From assembly GCF_001636615.1 (NCBI RefSeq), contig NZ_LGEK01000008.1, positions 21,345 through 85,344 on the forward strand: a DNA stretch of 64,000 nucleotides, given 5' to 3'. Positions 45,256 through 53,244 of this stretch are shown here, piece after piece (positions within the stretch are counted from its first letter, which is position 1; every line of letters starts with the position of its first letter). A program made the translations under genes and the position numbers. The notes below the pieces were generated by a model that was not told where the DNA came from, did not search any database, and saw only the letters and a program-made list of their open reading frames with translations. The DNA comes from Mucilaginibacter sp. L294 (lineage in GTDB: Bacteria; Bacteroidota; Bacteroidia; Sphingobacteriales; Sphingobacteriaceae).

Positions 45256-47934
45256 ATGAGTTATTCTAATAACAGCATAGGCTTTGGTGTCGGAGACAGG
45301 AAAGCCACAAAAACCGCAGACGGGCAGCAAAACCCCGTTATAATGCAACAGATTACCGTTAGCCCGATGAACCGCCGTAGCAGCGATTTAACGGACTGGC
45401 GCAACGCCAACAAGGCCGCCGAGAGCATTGTGCCGCGCCGCACCTATTTGTATGACTTGTACCATGATTATGGCACTACAGACGCGCAAATTATTGCCAC
45501 TTGGCCAAAGAGGGTTGAGCCTATACAAATTGCCCCGTGGGAGTTTACCGATAAGGACGGACAGGTTGTTGAAGAGATACAGCAGCTTATTGATTGTATC
45601 GGCTTTGATGAACTGTTGGCCACCATTATGGAAAGCAAGCGGGACGGTTATAAAATGTGTGAGCCTACTTTTTTTATCAACGATAACGGACAGCATGAGT
45701 TTTCACTTTACAAAGTGCCTAATAAACACATGCGCCCTGAAATGGGCGTAATTGCCTATGAACAGCTTGGCGATGCAGGTATAAACATTCGTGAGGGCGT
45801 TTATGCCAAAACGGTTATGGAGTTCGGCAAAACGGATGATTTAGGCTTAATGCTATCTGCCTGTATGTACGCCATTTTAAAGCGTGGCAACTTAGCTGAT
45901 TGGGCTGAATTTATTGAAATATTCGGGAGGGGCATTGTTGATGCTACCTGGGATGGGTTCGACCCTAAGCAAAGGCAGGAACTTGCAAGGGCTATTCAGG
46001 AAATGGGCGGCGGCGGCGTTATTATTCGCCCGGTTGGCACTACCATTGACATTAAGAATAACACAGGCAACGCCAATGGTGATCTGCAAGACAAGTTTGC
46101 CTCAAAAATGGATGCCTACATCAGTAAGGTGTTTTTGGGCGTTACCGAAACCACCGACAGCAGCAAAACCAGCGGATACGCGCAAAGCCAAACGCACCAG
46201 GAACAACAGGACGGCAAAGGCGAAACGGATTTGAACTTTGTACGCCGAAACCTGAACAGCCGCTTTATTAAGGTACTTAAAGCGGCGGGCCTTGATACGA
46301 AGGGCGGCACGTTCGTAATCAAGAAAAAAAAGCAGCTTGATAAAGACACGTTCGAGATACACAAGTCTATTGCTTTAGAGTTGGGTGTGCCCATTGATGA
46401 TGATTATTGGTATGAGGAATATGGCCTGCGGAAGCCTGACAACTACGACGAGCTGAAAAAAGCGGCAAACGATGCTAAAAACGCAGATTTAGCCAAAAAA
46501 GAGGTTGACGAAAATGCAGATACCCCCCCGGCTTCAAAGGGCAAAAAAGACAAAAAGCCCGTAGTTGAGGGCGATGGAAAAAGCAAAAAGCTATCATGGT
46601 CAAAGCGTTTATTACGCCTTTTTCGCTCGGCCTCGGTATCGGCACAACAGCCGGTAGCCGGGGCGATTCATCAATGTGGCGAACACCACACAATTAAGCT
46701 TGCCAGCTTTGTAGCTGATAAGGTATTCGAGGCTTTAAAGGACGGCCTGATTAAACGGGCGTATGATGCCCAGGGCGAATTTGTGTTTGCTGCGGAACTG
46801 TTTAACTATACAGCCAAAACACTAAACACCGGCTTTATTGACGGTTGGCGAAAAAAGCCGGTTAAGCTGTTGGATTTAGGGTTTGAGTATGGTTTTGACG
46901 ACCCCGCCACGCTAACCGCATACGAAATGAACCTGTTTAGGTTTGCGGGTGTAAAAACGCTTTACGAGGCGCAGCAACTTAATGAGTTATTCCGCAAGGC
47001 CAAAAGCTTTAAGGAGTTTTACGATACTGCCAGCAGCATGCTAACGGTGCATAATCGCGCCTGGTTAGAAACCGAGTATAACACCGCTTTGGCCAGCGGC
47101 GAAAGCGCATCAACCTATACACGGCTTTTAAAGCAAGTAGAGATATTCCCGTACTGGCAGTACAAAACGGTAATGGATGACAAGGTAAGACACAGCCACA
47201 TGCTTTTGCATGATATTGTGTTACCCTACAATCACCCATACTGGAAACTGATTATGCCGCCTAATGACTGGAATTGCCGTTGCTTCATTGTGCCGCGTAC
47301 AAAGGCAGAGGTAACAGCCGAGCAGATCAAAGAAAGTGAAGCAAGGGTTAAGGCATATTTAAACAGCGAAGAGTTTAAAAAGGCTAAAAAAGGAGGTTGG
47401 GGTATAAACCGAGCCAACAAGGGGCAGGTGTTTACAGAGAACCAGCACTACGCTACAGACCTTTTAGACGCTGATAAACAACTTAACGGCCTTGGCTATG
47501 CTGATTATAAGCTTGACGCAATAAAGGCCATTATAGGGCAGCAACAGGGCGCTAATTTGAATATGAAGTATAATGACAGCCAACAGGCCGAAGCATTGAC
47601 GGCCTTTTTTGAGGGTTTGGGCAAACCTGTGAATAAGCGGTATTCTTTAAGCGATATATCAGGCAGGGAGGTTGGCATTACCAGGGCAACAGTTGACGAG
47701 CAAGCCGACAACCAAATTTATTTAGAAGTGCTGCCAAACGTGCTAAAGGCACCGGATGAAATTTGGCTAAACAGCACCGGCACCGATGACCTGAGCTATT
47801 ATACCTATGTCAAATATTACAAGGGCAAGGTGCTGGCTGTAGTGGCCCGACTTGCTAACTTGAAATTGGAGGTTGAAACATGGCATCTGATTGATAACGA
47901 AACCTTGCGAAACGGATTGCTTATTAAAAACTGA
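45256..47934 (+). CDS. Portal-MuF fusion with C-terminal nuclease-toxin-like domain
   Basis: 892 aa, unusually long. Residues 1-430 are a Mu gp29/DUF935-type portal. A Lys-rich linker (430-480) leads to a MuF/SPP1 gp7 head-morphogenesis domain (to about 740) with KVRHSHMLLHDIVLP and the DWNCRCF motif near 671. From 745 to the end is a compact domain with VLKAPDEIWLNSTGTDD and YTYVKYYKGKVLAVVARLAN, ending RNGLLIKN, the pattern of PBECR-type (barnase/EndoU/ColE5-like) nuclease domains found on MuF toxins. It forms the packaging portal; the terminal domain could be injected. No separate immunity gene is obvious. Confidence 0.72.
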   Translation: MSYSNNSIGFGVGDRKATKTADGQQNPVIMQQITVSPMNRRSSDLTDWRNANKAAESIVPRRTYLYDLYHDYGTTDAQIIATWPKRVEPIQIAPWEFTDKDGQVVEEIQQLIDCIGFDELLATIMESKRDGYKMCEPTFFINDNGQHEFSLYKVPNKHMRPEMGVIAYEQLGDAGINIREGVYAKTVMEFGKTDDLGLMLSACMYAILKRGNLADWAEFIEIFGRGIVDATWDGFDPKQRQELARAIQEMGGGGVIIRPVGTTIDIKNNTGNANGDLQDKFASKMDAYISKVFLGVTETTDSSKTSGYAQSQTHQEQQDGKGETDLNFVRRNLNSRFIKVLKAAGLDTKGGTFVIKKKKQLDKDTFEIHKSIALELGVPIDDDYWYEEYGLRKPDNYDELKKAANDAKNADLAKKEVDENADTPPASKGKKDKKPVVEGDGKSKKLSWSKRLLRLFRSASVSAQQPVAGAIHQCGEHHTIKLASFVADKVFEALKDGLIKRAYDAQGEFVFAAELFNYTAKTLNTGFIDGWRKKPVKLLDLGFEYGFDDPATLTAYEMNLFRFAGVKTLYEAQQLNELFRKAKSFKEFYDTASSMLTVHNRAWLETEYNTALASGESASTYTRLLKQVEIFPYWQYKTVMDDKVRHSHMLLHDIVLPYNHPYWKLIMPPNDWNCRCFIVPRTKAEVTAEQIKESEARVKAYLNSEEFKKAKKGGWGINRANKGQVFTENQHYATDLLDADKQLNGLGYADYKLDAIKAIIGQQQGANLNMKYNDSQQAEALTAFFEGLGKPVNKRYSLSDISGREVGITRATVDEQADNQIYLEVLPNVLKAPDEIWLNSTGTDDLSYYTYVKYYKGKVLAVVARLANLKLEVETWHLIDNETLRNGLLIKN

Positions 47935-48485
47935 TGGAAGATTTTGACAGCAAGCTAAACACTTTCTTTGGCAAGTTCACCAATGCGGTAAAGCAGTATA
48001 TACCCAATATGATTGCTGAAACAGCGGTTGAGCATTATAAAAACGCGCTCATATCAAAAAGCTGGAACGGCAAGGCCTACGCACCATACAAGAACAAAAA
48101 GCGCGAGCCCAAAAAAGGCAGCCTGATGATGCGCAGCATGCAGCTATTTAATAGCATTAAACCCAAAAGCGTAACGCCGGGCAAGGTTGTGATAAGCGCC
48201 GGTAACAGCCGCGTGCCTTATGCAAGGGCGCACAATGAGGGTTTGACTATTAACCACCCTGCACGGACTGAAAACATTATCCGCAACCGCCATACCAGGG
48301 GAAAGTTAGGCAAGATGTTTGGCGGGATGGGCGCATTTCGCAAAGGCACTACATCAGGGCAAGGCTTAAGCTTTAAGGCCTATAGCGTTAAAATGCCACA
48401 ACGGCAATTTATGGGTAAAAACCCATTATTGTTAGGCGAGATAAAAACACGATTTAAAACCACTTTTAAAGATCATTTAAAATGA
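47934..48485 (+). CDS. Virion morphogenesis protein, Mu gpG-like tail completion
   Basis: 183 aa, basic, starting MEDFDSKLNTFFGKFTNAVK. It carries the family features GKAYAPYKNKK, RSMQLFNSI and VPYARAHNEG, as in phage virion morphogenesis/tail completion proteins (gpG/gpS). The start overlaps the portal stop by one base. Role: closing the head or the head-tail joint. Confidence 0.72.
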   Translation: MEDFDSKLNTFFGKFTNAVKQYIPNMIAETAVEHYKNALISKSWNGKAYAPYKNKKREPKKGSLMMRSMQLFNSIKPKSVTPGKVVISAGNSRVPYARAHNEGLTINHPARTENIIRNRHTRGKLGKMFGGMGAFRKGTTSGQGLSFKAYSVKMPQRQFMGKNPLLLGEIKTRFKTTFKDHLK

Positions 48486-48901
48486 AACAGATCTATTTAA
48501 TAACCGAGGCCAAACTGCTTACGTTGGGATGGCTAAAAATGATTGACCGCGACCGTAAGCAGATTGACCAATACGACAACAGGCCGGAACTTGCGTTCCC
48601 CTGTGCGCTGGTTACTATTAACATGCCAAGGCGCAAAAACCTAAGTAAAATAACGCAGATGCGCGATGTTAAAATCTCGATACGGTTTGCGTTTGAGCGG
48701 CTGGCAGATGGCAGCAGCATTAACCCCAACAGGGCGGCGGCATTGGCTTACTATGATAAGGTTGAACAGGTTGACGAGTTACTACAGGGCTTTTTAGATA
48801 ACCACTTTACAAGCGCATGGGAATGTACCGGCACGATTGACGAGCATAGAGGGGATTTTGATATAGTGCGGTTTGATTATAGCACAACAACAGTGAAATA
48901 A
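48482..48901 (+). CDS. Tail terminator/neck-like protein (139 aa)
   Basis: Overlaps the gpG-like gene by 4 bp and ends the rightward block. Begins MKQIYLITEAKLLTLGWLKM and contains DVKISIRFAFERLA and a C-terminal RFDYSTTTV strand, like Mu gp37/DUF1834 or tail-terminator proteins. Assignment is from order and general shape. Confidence 0.55.
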   Translation: MKQIYLITEAKLLTLGWLKMIDRDRKQIDQYDNRPELAFPCALVTINMPRRKNLSKITQMRDVKISIRFAFERLADGSSINPNRAAALAYYDKVEQVDELLQGFLDNHFTSAWECTGTIDEHRGDFDIVRFDYSTTTVK

Positions 48902-48902
48902 C

Positions 48903-48932
48903 AAGAAAGGCCGCTAATTAGCGGCCTTTCTT
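48903..48932. terminator. Perfect 30-base palindrome, bidirectional terminator
   Basis: aagaaaggccgct pairs exactly with agcggcctttctt around aatt. It lies one base after the packaging operon stop and one before the stop of the convergent gene, so it ends both. Confidence 0.9.
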
Positions 48933-48933
48933 A

Positions 48934-49200
48934 TTACACGGTTAATAGTGCCTGATTTATAATTTCTATTTCATTATCAATAAAGGCAATCCTTTTTTCA
49001 ATTGGCACATTTGGCAAATCAACTAATTGCGCCACATTTACGTAGGTTTTACCACCTTTCCAAACTGTGTAAAAAAACTTAAATGAGTGGTAATCTGATA
49101 ATACCCTAACCTTATCAAAATGCAATTCAAATCGCCGGGTCATTTCTATTGACAAAGCTAATGTATCCGTCCACCTACCGCTTTGGTAATTTTCCTGCAT
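48934..49200 (-). CDS. Phage hypothetical protein (88 aa)
   Basis: Begins MQENYQSGRWTDTLALSIEM and continues with a beta/alpha pattern (FKFFYTVWKGGKTYVNVAQL). No signal peptide or HTH motif. Ends at the bidirectional terminator and follows the HTH-like gene at 49213 by 12 bases, likely co-transcribed. Function unknown; position between early and packaging blocks suggests a regulator or anti-host factor. Confidence 0.5.
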   Translation of the reverse strand: MQENYQSGRWTDTLALSIEMTRRFELHFDKVRVLSDYHSFKFFYTVWKGGKTYVNVAQLVDLPNVPIEKRIAFIDNEIEIINQALLTV

Positions 49201-49212
49201 GCCTCAAATATA

Positions 49213-49521
49213 TTAATCCCAATTTAAATGCGGGTAGCGTTTGCGTAGTTGGGCGCGGGTTGGTGCATTTTGGTTGATATCCTTAAGCAATGAATCGTTT
49301 GCGGTAAGGCGTTTAAAAATGGTGGTAGCGCCAATGTAAAATTCCTTTTCCATAATGTTGGGGATATCATCTAAACGCTGGCGTATGATGTGATAATAAA
49401 AGTAAAAACGGTAACACATGGCCATATCCCTATCCTCCAAAAACGAGCCGTTAACTTTTCTAAGTTTCGGTTCGGGTTCGGTAAAGATTGCGGTAAGGGT
49501 TTGGGTGCCTCTGATGTTCAT
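49213..49521 (-). CDS. Phage hypothetical protein, possible HTH regulator (102 aa)
   Basis: MNIRGTQTLTAIFTEPEPKL start; middle MCYRFYFYYHIIRQRLDDIP followed by FYIGATTIFKRLTANDSLLK, which looks like a helix-turn-helix. The basic C-terminus ends RKRYPHLNWD. It is divergent from the small gene at 49626. Its site, just before the packaging block, would suit a late control protein, but no family is named. Confidence 0.5.
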   Translation of the reverse strand: MNIRGTQTLTAIFTEPEPKLRKVNGSFLEDRDMAMCYRFYFYYHIIRQRLDDIPNIMEKEFYIGATTIFKRLTANDSLLKDINQNAPTRAQLRKRYPHLNWD

Positions 49522-49625
49522 TTATTATACTACAAATATCCATTAGCGGCAGCGCATTTGCTAAAAAAGTTATTAAACATTTAAAGCGGTTTTAAAGGGC
49601 TTAAAAAGGATTGTATATTTGTTGC
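49522..49625. promoter_or_regulatory. Divergent promoter region with a Bacteroidota -7 box
   Basis: tatatttg at 49614-49621 matches the TAnnTTTG -7 consensus of Bacteroidota and lies only 4 bases before the ATG at 49626, so the transcript would be nearly leaderless. The minus side has gatatttg close to it (one mismatch). A paired TTTAAAG motif (49580-49599) sits between. Confidence 0.5.
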
Positions 49626-49910
49626 ATGAGCGAAGTATTAAACACCGTAAACCATACGACACTTGAGGCATTGGGCTTTAAATACCAGGGCGAACAAACA
49701 ACATTCCGTTACGATTTAAAATACAAAATGCTTTCAAACAAGCAGGATGAACCAACGTTAACAACAATTACAGAAGATGTTTTTGAGTATGAAGATTTGA
49801 AAGTACTTATCAGCGAACATGGTACATTCCTACAAAGCACAAAGCATGTGCGCACTAATATTAGCCTTGGGGTATTGAAAGCTATTATAGCAGAAAAAAA
49901 GGCTGCTTAA
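49626..49910 (+). CDS. Phage hypothetical protein, single rightward gene (94 aa)
   Basis: Start at 49626 gives MSEVLNTVNHTTLEALGFKY; the five-codon extension is rejected because it reads through the -7 box. It has a beta-rich middle (FRYDLKYKMLSNKQDEPTLT) and acidic DVFEYEDLKVLISEHG. Oriented opposite to its neighbours and with its own promoter, it is a candidate lysogeny-expressed gene. Function unknown. Confidence 0.55.
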   Translation: MSEVLNTVNHTTLEALGFKYQGEQTTFRYDLKYKMLSNKQDEPTLTTITEDVFEYEDLKVLISEHGTFLQSTKHVRTNISLGVLKAIIAEKKAA

Positions 49911-49922
49911 AACGGCTTTAAA

Positions 49923-50492
49923 TCAATCCTGTATAGCGGTAAGCTTGCCGTTTGTGAAATAATAGTATTTTGTGCCAAACTCGCCATAGCGATATACAAA
50001 CTGCTCGCTTGTACCATAGGCCGTTTGCGTGGTGTTCTTATCGTCGGGGCTGTCCATACACATATAAAATTGCCGGGTAGTCATTCCAACAACAGGCACG
50101 CCGAAAAATATACCACTGCCTATCTTTTTACCGTAGGCTTTAATCAAACCCTTATAATAAGCTTCATGCATTTGCTTAAATTTTGGCTCATAGCTTTCAA
50201 TGGCTGCACGATATTCGGGTGTCCTAACAAACTGTCCATCTTTTATAAAAACGGTGTCTACGGGCTGCGCAGACAGTCCGCTCCGTTCGGCTTTCCAGCC
50301 CTTTCCGTTCCATGTCAATAATTTGAATTTCTGCAAGTCGGTTGATATCACCTTTTTATTTAAAAAGCCGCTATCCGTATAGATCGTTATTTGCTGTTTT
50401 AGCCGGTCAATACGTGGATTTTCAACAACCTTATTTTGCGCTAAAGCTGGCAGGGAGAATGCGGTGAAAAGGAATAGTAATATTTTTTTCAT
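49923..50492 (-). CDS. Secreted phage-encoded protein (possible moron)
   Basis: Start at 50492 gives MKKILLFLFTAFSLPALAQN, a signal peptide; 189 aa. The mature part has IYTDSGFLNKKV, GMTTRQFYMCMDSP and VYRYGEFGTKYYYFTNGKLT, a periplasmic host-like style. It lies after a terminator and has its own leader, so it is separate from the methyltransferase operon. Such genes are often expressed in lysogens. Function unknown. Confidence 0.55.
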   Translation of the reverse strand: MKKILLFLFTAFSLPALAQNKVVENPRIDRLKQQITIYTDSGFLNKKVISTDLQKFKLLTWNGKGWKAERSGLSAQPVDTVFIKDGQFVRTPEYRAAIESYEPKFKQMHEAYYKGLIKAYGKKIGSGIFFGVPVVGMTTRQFYMCMDSPDDKNTTQTAYGTSEQFVYRYGEFGTKYYYFTNGKLTAIQD

Positions 50493-50509
50493 AGTGGCAT
50501 TAAACAAAT

Positions 50510-50531
50510 AAAGCCGCAATATAGCGGCTTT
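50510..50531 (-). terminator. Terminator after the methyltransferase gene
   Basis: aaagccgc / gcggcttt stem with an aatata loop. On the minus strand it is followed by atttgttt, a U-rich tail. It ends the early operon before the secreted gene. Confidence 0.7.
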
Positions 50532-50537
50532 AAGTGA

Positions 50538-51431
50538 TTAGTTAAAATAGCGCATGGCTTGCTGCCCTGCCCATTCGCCGAGTTCTACAGGCACGGCGTT
50601 GCCTATCAACTTATAGGAACTTAATTTATCAGGGAAATAATAATCATCGGGGAAGCCTTGCAGCCGCGCATACTCTCTGATGGTAAACGGCCTCGCGCCA
50701 TATTCGGAATTTTTATCTTTAACCATGCGTGTACCCTGATCTTTACTGTAATGTGCTACGCAGGTAGGCGCATACGCACCTGGGCTATTGGGGTCAACTA
50801 TTATCGGCATATCTCTATACTTGCCGGTAATACGCGCAATTACATGCGGCTTCATTGTATAAATTGGGTTCTTTTCAATTATATCCTTAATCCTTAGTTT
50901 ACGGCGTTTAGCCACGGGCGCAGTAATAGAAAATGGCTTTTTTGTCCCGATTATAATTAACCTGTCTCTATTTTGCGGCAACCAGTTTAAAGCATTTACA
51001 GGGCATATAACGTTAACATAATATCCGGGTAACTGCGTCATAGCTTCCATAACAACAGGAAATTTTTTCATGCCGGGCACATTCTCTATTACATACATTT
51101 CGGGCTGTCCAATAGCTACATGCCTAAAAAAATGCAAAAATAAATCATCACCGGTACGTGTACCGTGAATATCTGCAATTGACGAGTATTTTGTGCAGGG
51201 GTAAGTACCTATCATTATGTCACACTCGGCCTTGTCTACCAATTTATCTTTAATATCCTGATGGGCTATTTTATGCTGAATATAGGCCGGGTTTAGCTTT
51301 AAACATTTGATAGCGTCGATATCTAAATCAAGCGATTGCTGCACACTCACCCCCGCACGCATAAAACCAAGTTCCATGCCTGCCGCGCCCGAAAAATAGC
51401 CATCGGCGATAGGTATATATTTTTTTGCCAT
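50538..51431 (-). CDS. DNA (cytosine-5) methyltransferase
   Basis: 297 aa, no restriction partner nearby. Motif I GYFSGAAGMELGFMRAG, motif IV with catalytic Cys79 in GTYPCTKYSS (Thr in place of Gln after Cys), motif VI VIENVPG, and motif VIII region NRDRLIIIG are all present, then a target region and GNAVPVELG near the C-terminus. It would mark phage DNA as self against host restriction. Last gene of the early operon. Confidence 0.88.
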   Translation of the reverse strand: MAKKYIPIADGYFSGAAGMELGFMRAGVSVQQSLDLDIDAIKCLKLNPAYIQHKIAHQDIKDKLVDKAECDIMIGTYPCTKYSSIADIHGTRTGDDLFLHFFRHVAIGQPEMYVIENVPGMKKFPVVMEAMTQLPGYYVNVICPVNALNWLPQNRDRLIIIGTKKPFSITAPVAKRRKLRIKDIIEKNPIYTMKPHVIARITGKYRDMPIIVDPNSPGAYAPTCVAHYSKDQGTRMVKDKNSEYGARPFTIREYARLQGFPDDYYFPDKLSSYKLIGNAVPVELGEWAGQQAMRYFN

Positions 51432-51434
51432 AGG

Positions 51435-51926
51435 TTAATTTATATCAAATGAACCCGTGATGCCACGTTGATGTATGATCGTGTTGCAGGAGTTTGGTTT
51501 ATCGTCAAGGTCTGTTATGATGATGCAATCGGGGCGGTTTTTAAGATGCTGCTTTAACTCTTTTAAAGGGTCGGGTGCATCGCCCCGGCTTTCAGGGTCG
51601 GACAGTATGGCCTCGTGGCATTCGGTGCAATACGTATGCCCCTGGTCGTTCTCATAGGCCACCTCTTCAAAGTTTAACGGGGTTGAGCATCCATCGCAGG
51701 TAGTGTCTTTTTCCGTTTCATAAAGGCTATAACCAGTTTCCCAACTTGGGCCTGTTCTAAAAATCCAAAAGTCTATTGTGTTATGTTTATAACCCTCTTC
51801 GGTAATAATTTTGTTTGTTTCCGGACAAATGGCCACCCATTCATTAGAGCTAAAATATATATGCGTTACCTTTTGGCCTTTTTTCATGGCCTCAATGGCC
51901 TGTTGCTTTGTCAATGTATTTTTCAT
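51435..51926 (-). CDS. Phage protein with Tad2-like N-terminus and zinc-knuckle
   Basis: 163 aa. The N-terminus TKQQAIEAMKKGQKVTHIYF, with SSNEWVAI and a conserved tail WETGYSLYE, resembles DUF2829, the family of Thoeris anti-defence protein Tad2. Residues 70-105 add CDGCSTPL and YCTECHEA, a zinc-binding pair absent from simple Tad2. It overlaps neither neighbour but is in the early operon next to the methyltransferase. Anti-defence is a hypothesis. Confidence 0.45.
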   Translation of the reverse strand: MKNTLTKQQAIEAMKKGQKVTHIYFSSNEWVAICPETNKIITEEGYKHNTIDFWIFRTGPSWETGYSLYETEKDTTCDGCSTPLNFEEVAYENDQGHTYCTECHEAILSDPESRGDAPDPLKELKQHLKNRPDCIIITDLDDKPNSCNTIIHQRGITGSFDIN

Positions 51927-51928
51927 GG

Positions 51929-52393
51929 TTAATTTTTATTATTGATATACTTATCTAATTTTTTAATAATCTGTCTGAAATTGAAGCCTAATTCCTTATC
52001 CGTATGCAGCAAGCCCTCACAGGCTTTGCGGTGGTGTATTACGGTGGTGCGGTCTATACACAGCAACATAGCTATTTGTCCGTCTGTAATACCGGCCACG
52101 TATTCATGTATCAGGTAAATGATAAGCTTACGAGCATCAGGTAACGGGTGTTTGCGGCTTTCGCCTTTTATGGCCGCCATGCTTAACATGTACTGTGCGC
52201 AAACCTGCCGGGTTATTTCAATCTTAAGGGCTTCGCTCTTTAAATGCAGGTTACTTTGTTCTGCCGGGTGCATTTCAGGAACAACCGGCTTTGTTATTTT
52301 AACCTCTACCGGCTGGCCTAATAAATACGATAGCCGGGTAGATGCATCCGTTAGCACCGCCATCACCGCATTTATATCTTCAATTTCTGACAT
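51929..52393 (-). CDS. DnaA C-terminal-like HTH protein
   Basis: 154 aa. The C-terminal half has DARKLIIYLIHEYVAGITDG, QIAMLLCIDRTTVIHHRKAC, which is the DnaA domain IV pattern with DRTTVIHH in place of DHTTVxxA. The N-terminus is a helical dimer-like region. It may bind the phage as a Mor/C-like activator or at an origin. A weaker relative is encoded at 56032. Confidence 0.6.
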   Translation of the reverse strand: MSEIEDINAVMAVLTDASTRLSYLLGQPVEVKITKPVVPEMHPAEQSNLHLKSEALKIEITRQVCAQYMLSMAAIKGESRKHPLPDARKLIIYLIHEYVAGITDGQIAMLLCIDRTTVIHHRKACEGLLHTDKELGFNFRQIIKKLDKYINNKN

Positions 52394-52395
52394 GA

Positions 52396-52809
52396 TTAAA
52401 CGTTTTTAATGTGTGTGAAATAAGCCCTTTCAAACTGTGTTACCAGTTCGGGTAGTTCGTTTTCGGTGTATTTGTCAAGGTTGCGTTTCACATGGCCGTA
52501 CTTGTTGCACCATGCGTTAATGCGCTCCATATCAATTTTGCCATCGGGGATTTTCCAGCCCAGCTCATGCGCCATGCTTAATACTTTACGGCGCATTTTA
52601 TTAGCAGGCGATTGCGGCGCACTTTCGCCGCTTGTAAGGCTTTGAATTACTTTGATAGCCTCATGCTTGTACAAAGCCCTGATGCTCGTTGTACGGCCAT
52701 CTGTGTGCGTGTAAATCAATTCCTCTTTAGTGTCGGGGTCTAACCGCAGGCGACTAATCAAATAGCCTATGGTTGAGTTTTGCGCCGGTGTGCTTTTTTC
52801 TAATTGCAT
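52396..52809 (-). CDS. GemA/Mu gp16-like regulatory protein
   Basis: 137 aa. The segment MRRKVLSMAHELGWKIPDGK and INAWCNKYGH...LDKYTENELPELVTQFE follows the GemA C-terminal pattern (DUF1018). In Mu, GemA modulates host gene expression and DNA relaxation. Overlaps nothing and sits 2 bases from the DnaA-like gene. Confidence 0.5.
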   Translation of the reverse strand: MQLEKSTPAQNSTIGYLISRLRLDPDTKEELIYTHTDGRTTSIRALYKHEAIKVIQSLTSGESAPQSPANKMRRKVLSMAHELGWKIPDGKIDMERINAWCNKYGHVKRNLDKYTENELPELVTQFERAYFTHIKNV

Positions 52810-52812
52810 AGT

Positions 52813-53244
52813 CTACTTTAATTTATCCCAATCATTTAAATAATACTCGTCGCTCAAATAGGTTGATGGGTCGGCCTTGGCTCGGTAGCCGGTTCGGGTG
52901 AGGTAGCGGTCATACACCCAAATGCCGTGTACTGCTTGCATTCGTTGGCGTTCTGTCATTTTAGCCCAAATAGCTAAACAGCGTTTGCGGTTTATCTTCT
53001 TGCCGTACTTCTCCCAAAATATATCAAAGGTTATCTCGGTGGCAACCTCCTCTAACTGGCCGTTTATTTTTTCTTTAAGCTGCTGCAATTGGGCTTCGGT
53101 GAAAGGGCAATGTTGAAGCAACCACTTTTTTTGATGCTCGGCCATTTCGGCCTCGTTATGAAAAAACACCAGCAAGGAATTGATATCATAGCCAAAGGTT
53201 AAGGCTCCGTGCAGCTTTTCCGCTGTTAAAATGTATTTTTTCAT
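52813..53244 (-). CDS. Phage replication-accessory-like protein
   Basis: 143 aa. The second half FDIFWEKYGKKINRKRCLAI then QAVHGIWVYDRYLTRTG, ending STYLSDEYYLNDWDKLK, is the helical module common in phage replisome organisers and DNA-binding replication proteins. Starts 4 bp inside the ATPase gene's end. A role in loading or replication is inferred. Confidence 0.5.
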   Translation of the reverse strand: MKKYILTAEKLHGALTFGYDINSLLVFFHNEAEMAEHQKKWLLQHCPFTEAQLQQLKEKINGQLEEVATEITFDIFWEKYGKKINRKRCLAIWAKMTERQRMQAVHGIWVYDRYLTRTGYRAKADPSTYLSDEYYLNDWDKLK

